In this document: in pieces, positions 25,379 through 32,920 of the stretch | Layout: the number at the start of each line of letters is the position of its first letter | Position numbering within the stretch: the first letter of the stretch is position 1 | Origin: UBA11704 sp964491805 | Lineage (GTDB): Bacteria; Patescibacteriota; Minisyncoccia; Phycocordibacterales; UBA5272 | Reading direction: 5' to 3' | Assembly: GCA_964491805.1 (NCBI GenBank) | Contig: CAZBGU010000002.1 | Location: 1-64,000, forward strand | DNA: 64,000 nt | The notes under the pieces: model-generated | Databases searched by the model: none | What the model was told of the DNA's origin: nothing | Seen by the model: the letters and a program-made list of their open reading frames with translations, nothing else | Program-made: the position numbers and the translations under genes

Positions 25379-26395
25379 ATGATTACAGATGCAATTCTTC
25401 CAATTATTTGGTTCGTGATTATTTGTATCGAACTTGCGCTCTACGCAATTCTTGATGGTGCAAATCTTGGCGTTGGCATGTTGTCACTTCTGCCGCAACC
25501 AGAAAAAAAGCGCTCGCTCATCATTCATACACTTGGTCCGATCTGGAACGCCAACGAGACATGGCTTCTTGTTGCAGCAGGAACACTGTTCGGCGCCTTT
25601 CCTCCAGTGTATAGTATCGTTTTAAATGCACTCTATATTCCTGGAATGATAATAGTTGTCGGCCTCATTCTTCGTGCGGTTTCATTTGAGTTTTATGATG
25701 TGGTCGATGCTAGTAAAACTCTATGGGGTAGGTCATTTGGTATAGGAAGTTTACTCACAGTGCTTGGACAAGGAATGCTCTTTGGTGGACTACTTTCTGG
25801 CATACCACTTGTTGCTGGCCGTTTCGCCGGAGGTCCTTTTACATGGGCGACGCCGCTAACACTTTTGATTACAGTTGGTTTCTTCTTTGCGTATGCAGTA
25901 GTTGGGTATGCATATCTTATTAAGCGAACTGATTACGAGCTAGTGAATGAGACATTTCCACGTATTGCATTTGCTGCAGCGGTAACACTTGTTGCGTTAC
26001 TTAGTGCTACATTTGTTCTTCCTAACACAAACTATGTGTTCTTCGAGCGATGGGGCACAGCACCTGCATCGTCTATACTTATAACGATAGCGCTACTAAT
26101 AGCAGTATCAATCATTACATTAGCGTATACAACCATCAAAAGAAAAAATCCAACACATATCTATTACCTATCTCTTGCCATCTTCGCGCTTGGGTATTTT
26201 GGTATGTTGGTTGGAACATATCCATACATGTTACCTCCAAACATGACGATTTTTGAAGCTGCATCTCCTGCGAACACGCTTCGTTTTATGCTGTATGGGA
26301 TTGGTCCGTTGTTGCCTGTTGTGCTTGCTTACAATTGGTATTTGTCCCACGTGTTTCGTAAGGAGTCTAAGAAGGGGAAGGGGGAGGGGTATTAA
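25379..26395 (+). CDS. cydB: Cytochrome bd ubiquinol oxidase subunit II
   Basis: Structural partner of CydA, 338 residues, eight to nine transmembrane helices. The family opening is clear: WFVIICIELALYAILDGANLGVGMLSLL (DGxDLGxG-type), then GPIWNANETWLLVAAGTLFGAFPPVY (the GPVWDGNEVWL motif) and RAVSFEFYDV. Ends with a basic tail. Operon with cydA, closed by a terminator four bases after the stop. Confidence 0.96.
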   Translation: MITDAILPIIWFVIICIELALYAILDGANLGVGMLSLLPQPEKKRSLIIHTLGPIWNANETWLLVAAGTLFGAFPPVYSIVLNALYIPGMIIVVGLILRAVSFEFYDVVDASKTLWGRSFGIGSLLTVLGQGMLFGGLLSGIPLVAGRFAGGPFTWATPLTLLITVGFFFAYAVVGYAYLIKRTDYELVNETFPRIAFAAAVTLVALLSATFVLPNTNYVFFERWGTAPASSILITIALLIAVSIITLAYTTIKRKNPTHIYYLSLAIFALGYFGMLVGTYPYMLPPNMTIFEAASPANTLRFMLYGIGPLLPVVLAYNWYLSHVFRKESKKGKGEGY

Positions 26396-26398
26396 CTA

Positions 26399-26431
26399 CA
26401 AAAATACACAGGGAGAACCTGTGTATTTTTG
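26399..26431 (+). terminator. Terminator of cydAB
   Basis: AAAAATACACAGG and CCTGTGTATTTTT pair around GAGAA and run into T residues. Confidence 0.85.
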
Positions 26432-26493
26432 TTGATGTGAGCCTTCTCGTGATAGAACCTAGGATGTTCGTTACGGTGTAAGGCTTATCGGTA

Positions 26494-26697
26494 CTATTTT
26501 AGCACATCATTTTGACCCTTCTCGAGAGTAGCACTTTTCTCATAACGATGAGGGTTTTGTTTCCTGTCTTCTTTGATAAGCCATTCAAATACTTTAACAA
26601 CCCGATCTAGCTCTTCCTTAGTCCAGTTGTCTGGATTTCGTTTATCTTCTTTGTTCATAAAAAATGACAAAAGTGACACGAGATCAGAATTGTCCAT
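26494..26697 (-). CDS. Small hypothetical protein (recombinase-associated type)
   Basis: A 67-residue charged helical protein (NPDNWTKEELDRVVKVFEWLIKEDRKQNPHRYEK). The W-x-x-E-E-L-x-R-x-V-x-x-F-x-x-L-I pattern resembles short proteins found beside serine recombinases in CPR genomes, which fits the divergent recombinase fragment that overlaps its 5' end. A second start (MNKEDKRNPDN) lies 39 bases inside and would avoid most of the overlap. Function unknown. Confidence 0.45.
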   Translation of the reverse strand: MDNSDLVSLLSFFMNKEDKRNPDNWTKEELDRVVKVFEWLIKEDRKQNPHRYEKSATLEKGQNDVLK

Positions 26698-26987
26698 GCG
26701 GATTCCTTAATGAAGAGGACTTGATCAAACAGCTAAAAGACCTCATTGATGACCTCGATATTCAAGTTGTCCCCATGAGAGAAAAGATAGCAAATGAAGT
26801 TAGACGATTTAAATTATTTCAACAAACTCTACTCGGGACAAAAGCTCAAGTCTCAGTTAAGGATATTGATATTCGTAACTATGCAAAATTCATCTTACTT
26901 GAAGGTGAAATGGAGGAAAAGAGAGAATTTTTTAAGTGTCTTAATTCTAAGATATTGCTATCAAATAAGAAGATTTCTTTAGCTTAG
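26664..26987 (+). pseudogene. C-terminal remnant of a serine site-specific recombinase
   Basis: The 107-residue frame reads like the end of a large serine recombinase: the zinc-ribbon end (TKVTRDQNCPCGFLNEEDL, compare ..C..PYIREEDL), the hinge helix (IKQLKDLIDDLDI), and the coiled-coil tail (KVDIRNYAKYILxEG... as VKDIDIRNYAKFILLEG, EEKREFFKCLNSKILLSNKKI). The catalytic resolvase domain and the first zinc ligands are missing, so it cannot recombine DNA. It marks an old mobile element insertion between cydAB and the metal cluster. It ends convergently with the YibE/F gene, whose stop it overlaps. Confidence 0.65.
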
Positions 26988-28111
26988 TGTTTATGTCCAG
27001 CATGGCCATGTTCTCCTTCTTTTACTTTCCCATGAAGCATATACGAAGCAATAAATGTCGTAATTGGAACACCCAAGATAAGACCAATACTACCTATTAA
27101 GATACGCACGATTTCAGTAGAAAATATTTCATTGTTAATAATAAAGAGGACTCCTGTTGTTGAATTTTGCATGAGAAGTAAAAGTGGTAGTGATGCTCCA
27201 ACATAAGCAATAGCAAGAGTATTCACTAAAGCTCCAATATGTTCACGTCCAATACGAATACCTCTCTTATAAACTTGTACTCGTGTTAAATGCTTTCCTG
27301 CACGAAACAATTCTTCTATAGCAATAGCTTGACCAATAGCGATATCGTAGAGAACTCCAAGAAGACCAATCATAATTCCGCCAAAGAGTAATCCAACCAT
27401 GTTAATAGATCCACGAGTATTGAGGTTCAAGAATGTACTTTCTTCAGAACTATACCCACTTAAGTTCGCAGCATGAACAACATAGTATGCACCAAGTCCT
27501 GTAATGATAACAGTGATAATCATTCCTAGTACAGCAGACGTTGTTGTTCTATTGATTCCGTGTGTGATATACGAACCAACTATAATAATAAGTGAAGCAA
27601 CTCCAATACTTACAAGTACCGCATTGTATCCTCCATAGATTCCTGGAATAAGGAGATAAAATATAAGGATAAAACTACCGATAAGACTAGCTAGTCCTCG
27701 TACACCTTGAATACCACCGAAGATAAAGATAAGTGCTACGAAAGTTATAGTAAGCCACAGGATCACATTTAATCTGTATGGATCTGATACTGACCAGTAG
27801 TCGGAATTATCTAAGTGGTTAGTTTGATGACGTGCATAAAATATATCACCCACTGAGAGTTGTATATAATCATTTTGAAATATAGCTGTCTTACCAGCAT
27901 CCACCCCATCAAGAATTTCTATCTTAAGTGTTTGCGTCTGAGATGGGGTATCAGTTCCAGGAACTGTACTTGTTCCTTGGGTGGTTACTTCAAGAACTCT
28001 AGCTTTCTCAAATACTTCTATATCAGGAACAAGTGTTGCCTGAGCAAAACTTAACTGTGGTAAAAATATTAAGCCAAACAATGATAAGATGATTACTTTC
28101 TTTAAGTTCAT
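26984..28111 (-). CDS. YibE/F-like multi-spanning membrane protein
   Basis: A 375-residue protein: signal peptide (KKVIILSLFGLIFLPQLSFA), an extracytoplasmic beta-rich region with a conserved TQTLKIEILDGVDAGKTA block, then about seven transmembrane helices (from residue 115) with GxxQGVRGLASLIGSF, VGSYITHGINRTTTSAVLG and EHIGALVNTLAIAYVGASLP, all hallmarks of YibE/F. The C-terminus is His-rich (GEHGHAGHKH) and could bind zinc or nickel. Transport is assumed for the family but not proven. It lies 15 bases downstream of a Fur-family regulator on the same strand, so regulation by metal is likely. Confidence 0.85.
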   Translation of the reverse strand: MNLKKVIILSLFGLIFLPQLSFAQATLVPDIEVFEKARVLEVTTQGTSTVPGTDTPSQTQTLKIEILDGVDAGKTAIFQNDYIQLSVGDIFYARHQTNHLDNSDYWSVSDPYRLNVILWLTITFVALIFIFGGIQGVRGLASLIGSFILIFYLLIPGIYGGYNAVLVSIGVASLIIIVGSYITHGINRTTTSAVLGMIITVIITGLGAYYVVHAANLSGYSSEESTFLNLNTRGSINMVGLLFGGIMIGLLGVLYDIAIGQAIAIEELFRAGKHLTRVQVYKRGIRIGREHIGALVNTLAIAYVGASLPLLLLMQNSTTGVLFIINNEIFSTEIVRILIGSIGLILGVPITTFIASYMLHGKVKEGEHGHAGHKH

Positions 28112-28126
28112 GTTAAAAGTATATAC

Positions 28127-28555
28127 CTATTTACTGCATGCCTTACATACGCCAAAGAACTCAAGAGAATGAGAATTGATGGTAGTAAAATTCTTTGAAT
28201 ACTTAAGGACTTCTTTCTGTAGGTTAGTTTGATTACAGTTCCCAATATCTTCTATCTTTCCACACTTCTCACAGACAATATGATGATGGTGATGATCTTC
28301 GTGAAGTAACTCATAATAAGTAGCAGTGTCTTGTAGATTAATCTTTCCTACAATCTTTGATTTTGCAAAGTCTTCGAGTGCTCGATACAAGGTTACCTTG
28401 TCCATCTTGTGGTTCATTTCCTTCTGCATATCTCTTGCGGTGAGGGGTTTCTTTGAACGACTTAAGAATGTAAGTAAGGCAATTCTTGCGGGTGTAATCC
28501 TATATCCATGTTCATGTAGTAGTTCCTCGAATAATATAACATCTTTAGATTTCAT
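28127..28555 (-). CDS. Fur-family metal-responsive repressor (Zur-like)
   Basis: A 142-residue winged-helix regulator: EELLHEHGYRITPARIALL, recognition region MDKVTLYRALEDF, the metal site HEDHHHHHIVCEKCGK (five His in a row beside the first CxxC) and a second pair CKAC at the C-terminus, together forming the structural Cys4 zinc site. The His run is compatible with zinc or nickel sensing, so Zur or Nur is more likely than iron-sensing Fur (inference). A 27-bp palindromic operator begins two bases upstream of its start codon, indicating autoregulation and shared control of the divergent ATPase gene and the downstream YibE/F gene. Confidence 0.88.
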   Translation of the reverse strand: MKSKDVILFEELLHEHGYRITPARIALLTFLSRSKKPLTARDMQKEMNHKMDKVTLYRALEDFAKSKIVGKINLQDTATYYELLHEDHHHHHIVCEKCGKIEDIGNCNQTNLQKEVLKYSKNFTTINSHSLEFFGVCKACSK

Positions 28556-28556
28556 A

Positions 28557-28583
28557 GTTGCATTAGTGTACCACTAACGCAAC
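28557..28583. promoter_or_regulatory. Palindromic operator next to the Fur-family gene
   Basis: GTTGCATTAGTG and CACTAACGCAAC are inverted repeats (11 of 12 positions) around TAC. The half-site TGC(A/G)TTAGT recurs in the divergent promoter to the right. Confidence 0.75.
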
Positions 28584-28603
28584 TCTATTGCAATAGATTA
28601 CAA

Positions 28604-28640
28604 TGTGCGTTAGTATATAAATGCAACTATATTGCGTTAT
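28604..28640 (+). promoter_or_regulatory. Promoter of the CooC-like ATPase with overlapping operator half-sites
   Basis: GTGCGTTAGTA and ATGCAAC, ATTGCGTTAT repeat the half-site of the neighbouring operator in both orientations. TATATT at 28628-28633 is a -10 box seven bases before the start codon, so a bound repressor would block RNA polymerase and the mRNA would be leaderless. Confidence 0.65.
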
Positions 28641-29468
28641 ATGAAAATAGCATTTGTAGGAAAAGGAGGGAGTGGTAAAAGCTCAATATCATGGCTAGCA
28701 GTAAAAACCCTAGAAGATATAGGTTCTTCGATATTGGCTATTGATGCTGACCACAATATGGACTTAACAAGTAACTTAGGGCTTAACCCTGACACTACTC
28801 CGCTCATGCACAAAACTGAACAAGAATTCATGGAGCATGTTGGTGTTACAAAGGTGAGCGGTGTTCTTAACAAAGACATAAGTACACTTCCTGTATTTAC
28901 TATTTGTCCACAAGATTCATATACAGCTTCTATTGTAAGTAAAGTAAGTGACAAGATTTCACTTATCAATATCGGTCTTGGTGCACCTGATGTGATGTTC
29001 TCTGGTAAATGTGCTCACGGTCTCTCTGGTCCACTTAAATATTACCTTGGTCTTCTTGATGAGAAAGATGATTTTGTAGTGATAGACAGTGTCGCAGGGG
29101 CAGATATGCTCAACTATGGACTCTATGCAGGGATTGATGCAGTTATTGGAGTGGTAGAACCACACAGAAATAGTATTAAGGTATTTGAACAGATTCAAGA
29201 TATTTGCCGTAAGTCACTTATTCCTTGTTTTGCTGTAGTTAATAAGCCAGCAGACAATGAATTCTATAAGGAGTTTGTTTCAAAGAATGCTGACAAGATT
29301 TTAAGTGAGATTCCATTTGATGAAAATATAATGAATTATGACTATACAAAAGTAAAAGATGAGACAAAGCAGAGTATGATTTCTGTTATTGAGAAAGTTA
29401 AGAAGTTGAAGAAGCGAGGAAACCTCTCAACCGTTAAAGACTTTCAAGATATGAAAAATAGTAAGTAA
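28641..29468 (+). CDS. CooC-like P-loop ATPase (probable metallochaperone)
   Basis: A SIMIBI-class ATPase with the deviant Walker A KGGSGKSS (residues 8-15), LAIDADHNMDLT (switch/Walker A' region with the DAD signature), and VVIDSVAGADML. Overall order matches CooC, which loads nickel into CO dehydrogenase. The CxC metal-binding pair of CooC is replaced by GKCAHG, i.e. Cys-x-His. No CO dehydrogenase gene is visible, so the client is unknown; delivery of zinc or nickel is inference from the shared Fur-type operator. The start was set at the ATG seven bases after TATATT. Confidence 0.75.
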   Translation: MKIAFVGKGGSGKSSISWLAVKTLEDIGSSILAIDADHNMDLTSNLGLNPDTTPLMHKTEQEFMEHVGVTKVSGVLNKDISTLPVFTICPQDSYTASIVSKVSDKISLINIGLGAPDVMFSGKCAHGLSGPLKYYLGLLDEKDDFVVIDSVAGADMLNYGLYAGIDAVIGVVEPHRNSIKVFEQIQDICRKSLIPCFAVVNKPADNEFYKEFVSKNADKILSEIPFDENIMNYDYTKVKDETKQSMISVIEKVKKLKKRGNLSTVKDFQDMKNSK

Positions 29469-29476
29469 CTTTCTAT

Positions 29477-29508
29477 AGGTTTTATCTGTGCTTGTGCAGA
29501 TAAAACCT
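29477..29508 (+). other. 12-bp stem-loop between the ATPase gene and cassette D
   Basis: AGGTTTTATCTG and CAGATAAAACCT are exact inverted repeats around TGCTTGTG. Without a T run it is either a weak terminator for the ATPase gene or part of the leader of cassette D. Confidence 0.6.
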
Positions 29509-29556
29509 CAGAGTGTTCCTTATCATCCAACCCCGACATCACTTAGGAGAACTGTC

Positions 29557-29907
29557 ATGTCTTTGCCTTCAATTGCTACTATCGATACCACCGGAATGAG
29601 TGCCGAACAACTGGAAGATGTGCTTTACGAAGCAATCCAGAAAGACCTTCCTTTGGCGTTTGCGTGGTTCAAGAACTTGAACCTCGGAGTTCATCAAAAA
29701 GAAGACCCGAAAACTCCACTAGCCGCTCAAATCAAGCGTGTTGTTGCCGACGGTATGCGACATGTTCTCGAAAAGAAACTGTTCGGCGGAAAGCGAATTG
29801 TCTTCGCGAATTGCTGTGACGTGATCGTTGACCCTCCGAAGGGTTTCAACCCCGTCTTGTTCCAGTTCGAGACCCAGAATGGGAAGCTTAACTATGCCGA
29901 CTGCTGA
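29557..29907 (+). CDS. Cassette D, first gene: hypothetical soluble protein
   Basis: A 116-residue protein (MSLPSIATIDTTGMSAEQLE ... KLNYADC) with a helical N-terminal half and a beta-rich end (KRIVFANCCDVIVDPPKGFNPVLFQFE). TAGGAGA lies seven bases before the ATG. Codon use favours C and G at third positions, unlike the flanking genes. No family recognised. It overlaps the start of the next gene by 14 bases, so the pair is translationally coupled. Confidence 0.6.
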   Translation: MSLPSIATIDTTGMSAEQLEDVLYEAIQKDLPLAFAWFKNLNLGVHQKEDPKTPLAAQIKRVVADGMRHVLEKKLFGGKRIVFANCCDVIVDPPKGFNPVLFQFETQNGKLNYADC

Positions 29908-30265
29908 AAAGTCGTTTAGTGCTTTCCTAACCGAGAATGCAGATCATATCCTTGGGCTTTGCCTTAAGGAAGGGTTTGAGTTCTCAGTGAAAGAAAGCTC
30001 GCGGTGCATAACCGTGCGGTGTACCATACCCAATGGTCATGTTCGATTTGTCGTCTTTGATGATCATCGGATTGAGAACCCTCATGGCGGCAAACCGCAC
30101 GTGTGCAACCAATGGCACAAAGTGGTTGGTGACCCTATTTCGTTTACGATGGGTAAAGAAGTCACTGATGCTTCACGGCTTCAGAACGTACTCCGAGCTA
30201 CTGCCGTTATGTGTCTCACTCAAAGTGATGCATACAACGACATGAAAGCTCAAATCTTCCCTTAG
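29894..30265 (+). CDS. Cassette D, second gene: hypothetical soluble protein
   Basis: A 123-residue protein (MPTAEKSFSAFLTENADHIL ... MKAQIFP). The ATG that overlaps the stop of the first gene was chosen over an upstream frame opening that would produce an Arg/Ser-rich shadow. Central beta strands (CITVRCTIPNGHVRFVVFDD) and a His/Asn-rich turn (RIENPHGGKPHVCNQWHK). No family recognised. It shares codon preference with its partner, and a cassette-type terminator follows. Confidence 0.6.
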   Translation: MPTAEKSFSAFLTENADHILGLCLKEGFEFSVKESSRCITVRCTIPNGHVRFVVFDDHRIENPHGGKPHVCNQWHKVVGDPISFTMGKEVTDASRLQNVLRATAVMCLTQSDAYNDMKAQIFP

Positions 30266-30285
30266 TTAGGGTTTGTTCAACAACG

Positions 30286-30310
30286 AAGGCGTCCCGGTGA
30301 CGCCTTTTCC
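30286..30310 (+). terminator. GC-rich terminator of cassette D
   Basis: AAGGCGTC and GACGCCTT pair around CCGGT, then TTCCTTT. The ribosome site (AGGAG) of the next gene follows almost at once. Confidence 0.85.
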
Positions 30311-30324
30311 TTTAGGAGATAAAA

Positions 30325-30894
30325 ATGACTCATCACCGATTGTTCTTTAAAGCATTTCTCATTCTCTACGGGGGATTTCTACTTGTACATGTTTGGGAAA
30401 TGGGATTTGATTCGTGGCTACTTCTTGCAGGATTACTCGGTGGCATGGCAGTAGCTTTAATTGCCCATAAGGGGCATGGATACTTACCTTCGGTATTTCT
30501 GGTGGGACACATGCTCATTGAGTGGTATCACCATGCACTCCATGGAAACCACTACGACGGAGGTGAGATTACTTTCCACGGAATACACGCACTGCTTGAT
30601 ATGGTGTTTCTGTATGTGGAAGCAAAGGAACACTTCGGCAAGTATGCAATGCCTTTCCTCGGTGTAGTTATCACAACCCTTGTTGGTATCCTTGCTTTGA
30701 ATTATGTGCCAGCGCAGCCGTCGTTTGCAATGTCTCCTCTTGTTGCCCAAGCGCTAGAAGTGCAGAAAGCAATCGGAGAACACCATTCACACGGAGGAGG
30801 AATACTGCATCATGCAGTTATCGGTGGAATGATTGGATGCGTGTTATCACACCTGTTTCTCGCTCCACGATGGAACCATTTTCACCAACACTGA
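30325..30894 (+). CDS. Histidine-rich multi-spanning membrane protein
   Basis: A 189-residue membrane protein with five to six helices. His-containing segments alternate with helices: MTHHR at the start, AHKGHGYLPSVFLVGHMLIEWYHHALHGNHYDGGEITFHGIHA in the middle (about residues 48-92), GEHHSHGGGILHHAVIGG near the end, and the tail WNHFHQH. This points to a metal-binding or metal-transport role, in line with the zinc/nickel-type cluster 2 kb upstream, but I do not recognise the family. AGGAG nine bases before the ATG gives a clear ribosome site. Confidence 0.65.
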   Translation: MTHHRLFFKAFLILYGGFLLVHVWEMGFDSWLLLAGLLGGMAVALIAHKGHGYLPSVFLVGHMLIEWYHHALHGNHYDGGEITFHGIHALLDMVFLYVEAKEHFGKYAMPFLGVVITTLVGILALNYVPAQPSFAMSPLVAQALEVQKAIGEHHSHGGGILHHAVIGGMIGCVLSHLFLAPRWNHFHQH

Positions 30895-30915
30895 TAATAA
30901 ATGAAGGACTTTATC

Positions 30916-30952
30916 TCATAATACTGTAAAAGGTATTACGAGATTTTTTTTA
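30916..30952 (+). terminator. Intrinsic terminator
   Basis: TCTCATAATAC and GTATTACGAGA pair with one mismatch, followed by eight T residues; closes the His-rich membrane protein gene. Confidence 0.8.
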
Positions 30953-30963
30953 TGTAAAATTAG

Positions 30964-31003
30964 TAGTAAAAAACACTATCTATTAGGTAGTGTTTTTTAC
31001 TAC
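30964..31003. terminator. Second stem-loop, probably terminator of tRNA-Glu
   Basis: TAGTAAAAAACACTATC and GGTAGTGTTTTTTACTA pair with one mismatch. A/T-rich on both sides, it can end the tRNA-Glu transcript coming from the right. Confidence 0.75.
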
Positions 31004-31036
31004 AGCTAACACCCTTCTAGTGCTAGCTGTTGAAGG

Positions 31037-31108
31037 TGACCTCACGGAGAATCGAACTCCGCTTCCAGGCATGAGAAGCCTGTGTCCTAGCCGATAGACG
31101 ATGAGGCC
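31037..31108 (-). tRNA. tRNA-Glu (anticodon CTC)
   Basis: Minus-strand cloverleaf: acceptor GGCCTCA/TGAGGTC (one G-T pair), anticodon arm CAGGC-TTCTCAT-GCCTG with CTC, T arm CGGAG-TTCGATT-CTCCG. The 3' CCA is not encoded. No end copies are seen around it, unlike three other tRNAs here. Confidence 0.9.
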
Positions 31109-31282
31109 AAATGGGCAGTGTGTAGTCAGTAGTTTGTAGCGCATAGAAGGGGGATTAAAACCACTTAAAAACACGTATTTGGAATAATACCATAGTTTTT
31201 GTCCTTTTGCAAATTTGCTATATACAATAAGGTTTTATTGAAAATGACTATTGACAGTATACGTACAAGCGTGTTGTAGTGC

Positions 31283-31311
31283 TTGACTTTTAATTTTAAA
31301 AGTGCTATAAT
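31283..31311 (+). promoter_or_regulatory. Near-consensus promoter of the lysozyme-like gene
   Basis: TTGACT, 17 bases, TATAAT. It leaves a leader of roughly 100 bases, long for this genome, with GTGAAAA and TTTTTCAC able to pair; a regulatory leader is possible but no known riboswitch is recognised. Confidence 0.75.
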
Positions 31312-31418
31312 TTCATTACACAATAACAAAGTGAAAAGTCAATAAATTACCAGTTAGGTATTTTATTTTTCACAAAAATTCCAGATATGATCCGTTGGTG
31401 AAGCGTAATCACCGCACT

Positions 31419-31955
31419 ATGATACAAAAAATCTATAAAGTTACCCAGATACTTGCGTTTGTGCCATTCATGGCCATCCCGAGCGTTTCAGTAACTTCAC
31501 ATATCGGTTCGCTCGAGACAAAGCCTACAATAAAGGAAGTGGTTTCGGTTGAGGACATTCGTAAGGAACGAGCAGAAGCTATTAACAAGTTCTATAAAGA
31601 GCGTAATATGCCCCTCGCTGGTTCTGGTATGACATTTGTGCTTGTTGCCGAAAAGTATGGTCTTGATTGGAGACTCCTTCCAGCTATCGGTGTTCGAGAA
31701 TCTTCTGGAGGTAAGGCTGCTTGTGGTTACAACGCTTTTGGGTGGGGGTCGTGTAAGCTTGGACATAACTATAACAGTTATGAAGAGGCTATCGAAGCAA
31801 TTGGTAAGAACTTAGGCGGTGCGAATAAGAATACTGCACGTTACTATGCAGGGAAGTCTACAGAGGAGAAATTGTATGCGTATAATGGATCTGTTGAGCC
31901 TCCATATATTGGCGAAGTGCTTGCGATCATGGATATGATTGACGACGTCGAGTAA
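31419..31955 (+). CDS. Secreted lysozyme-like/glucosaminidase-type cell wall hydrolase
   Basis: A 178-residue exported protein. A signal peptide at 1-28 (IQKIYKVTQILAFVPFMAIPSVSV) is followed by a linker and a lysozyme-superfamily domain from about residue 62: VAEKYGLDWRLLPAIGVRESSGGKAACGYNAFGWGSCKLG, in which ESSGG supplies the likely catalytic Glu and NAFGWGS is the substrate-cleft motif of goose-type lysozymes and endo-beta-N-acetylglucosaminidases. It probably trims peptidoglycan. TTG and GTG codons lie 24 and 21 bases upstream, but the ATG gives a proper signal sequence. A strong terminator follows. Confidence 0.8.
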   Translation: MIQKIYKVTQILAFVPFMAIPSVSVTSHIGSLETKPTIKEVVSVEDIRKERAEAINKFYKERNMPLAGSGMTFVLVAEKYGLDWRLLPAIGVRESSGGKAACGYNAFGWGSCKLGHNYNSYEEAIEAIGKNLGGANKNTARYYAGKSTEEKLYAYNGSVEPPYIGEVLAIMDMIDDVE

Positions 31956-31968
31956 TTTAGTATTTTGA

Positions 31969-32009
31969 AATACAAAAAGCAACTGCTTAATGCAGTTGCT
32001 TTTTGTATT
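31969..32009 (+). terminator. Intrinsic terminator
   Basis: AATACAAAAAGCAACTGC and GCAGTTGCTTTTTGTATT are perfect 18-base arms around TTAAT. Confidence 0.9.
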
Positions 32010-32086
32010 CCGTATGGTAGTCTTCGTTTGGACTTGCTGTCAATTTTTGTCAGCAAGCGGCATAATTCATCTCATAGAGATATCTC

Positions 32087-32452
32087 ATGGCAACTCGTGT
32101 TTCTTTTGTCCCTGTGGTGGTAGAGATCATTGATGTCCCTGTGACGGTAGTTGGTCCGGGCATCGTGATTGATCTTGGTCAACCACCAGCTGATGAAGTG
32201 CTCAACCTCCTTGCGAGTGTCTTCCCTTGTGGATCTACTCCGATACCACAGGAAAGAGATAGTCTGGCGACCCCTCGGCATGCTCCTCAGGTTATCTGTA
32301 CTGTCGTTGGGATCCAGGCGGTATTCGTACCTTTTGATGACAACCCTGCACCTCCGTGTGTCGTGTCTCCGCCACCTCGCAAGGTTGCTGAGTGGAAGAT
32401 GCAGCAGTATCCTGGCCAATTCAAGGGCATGAGAGGGCAACGGAAGAGGTAG
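32087..32452 (+). CDS. Cassette E: Pro/Val-rich hypothetical protein
   Basis: A 121-residue protein. The first 35 residues are Val/Ile/Pro-rich beta (RVSFVPVVVEIIDVPVTVVG), the middle has short hydrophobic strands (PQVICTVVGIQAVFVPF), then PCVVSPPPRK and a basic tail ending MRGQRKR. Third positions favour C/G, unlike neighbours. No family recognised; the antisense strand is also open over most of this length, as expected for GC-rich sequence, but only the plus frame has a matching terminator. Confidence 0.45.
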   Translation: MATRVSFVPVVVEIIDVPVTVVGPGIVIDLGQPPADEVLNLLASVFPCGSTPIPQERDSLATPRHAPQVICTVVGIQAVFVPFDDNPAPPCVVSPPPRKVAEWKMQQYPGQFKGMRGQRKR

Positions 32453-32470
32453 TTGTCGGCATCAGAATCA

Positions 32471-32500
32471 AGAACCCCGCGGCGTGCGCGGGGTCTTGTA
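32471..32500 (+). terminator. GC-rich terminator of cassette E
   Basis: ACCCCGCG and CGCGGGGT pair around a short GC loop, followed by CTTGTACTTT. Confidence 0.8.
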
Positions 32501-32521
32501 CTTTATTTGTTACTGATTATG

Positions 32522-32830
32522 TTATTCAGGTTTTTTATCGATTTTGTTGATTGGGCTTTTTACAAACACAAAGTAGACAACTGCAAGCACTGCAACAAAG
32601 TCAATAAGGCTCGAGATGAACGCTCCATATTTAAAAGTGATTTGAGTAAGCGGTACGGTATATTCCATCGCAGAAAGGTTACCTGCAGCACCAGTGACTG
32701 CACCAATAAGCGGATTGAGAAGATTGTCGACAATACTGGTAACGAGTTTTGTGACCGCTCCTCCCATGATAATACCTACAGCAAGTCCGAGTACACCTTT
32801 TTCACGAATAAATGCAATAAATTCTTTCAT
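32522..32830 (-). CDS. mscL: Large-conductance mechanosensitive channel
   Basis: Homopentameric channel that opens under membrane tension and releases solutes on osmotic downshock. N-terminal amphipathic helix (MKEFIAFIREKGVLGLAVG), the pore helix TM1 with VGIIMGGAVTKLVTSIVDNLLNPLIG, and TM2 (FISSLIDFVAVLAVVYFVFV). 102 residues, short by about 30 because the cytoplasmic C-terminal helix bundle is nearly absent (ends INKIDKKPE). Confidence 0.95.
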   Translation of the reverse strand: MKEFIAFIREKGVLGLAVGIIMGGAVTKLVTSIVDNLLNPLIGAVTGAAGNLSAMEYTVPLTQITFKYGAFISSLIDFVAVLAVVYFVFVKSPINKIDKKPE

Positions 32831-32920
32831 ATATTTTTATTTATGTATATAGTATTAAGTATAACAAAACAATACATACAAAGATAGAAAATGAATATAA
32901 AATATGGTAGAATCATTAGG

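Noticed and set aside
31311..31418. Leader of the lysozyme-like gene considered as a cyclic-di-AMP riboswitch
   Set aside because: Too short and AT-rich; the conserved core of that riboswitch is not visible.
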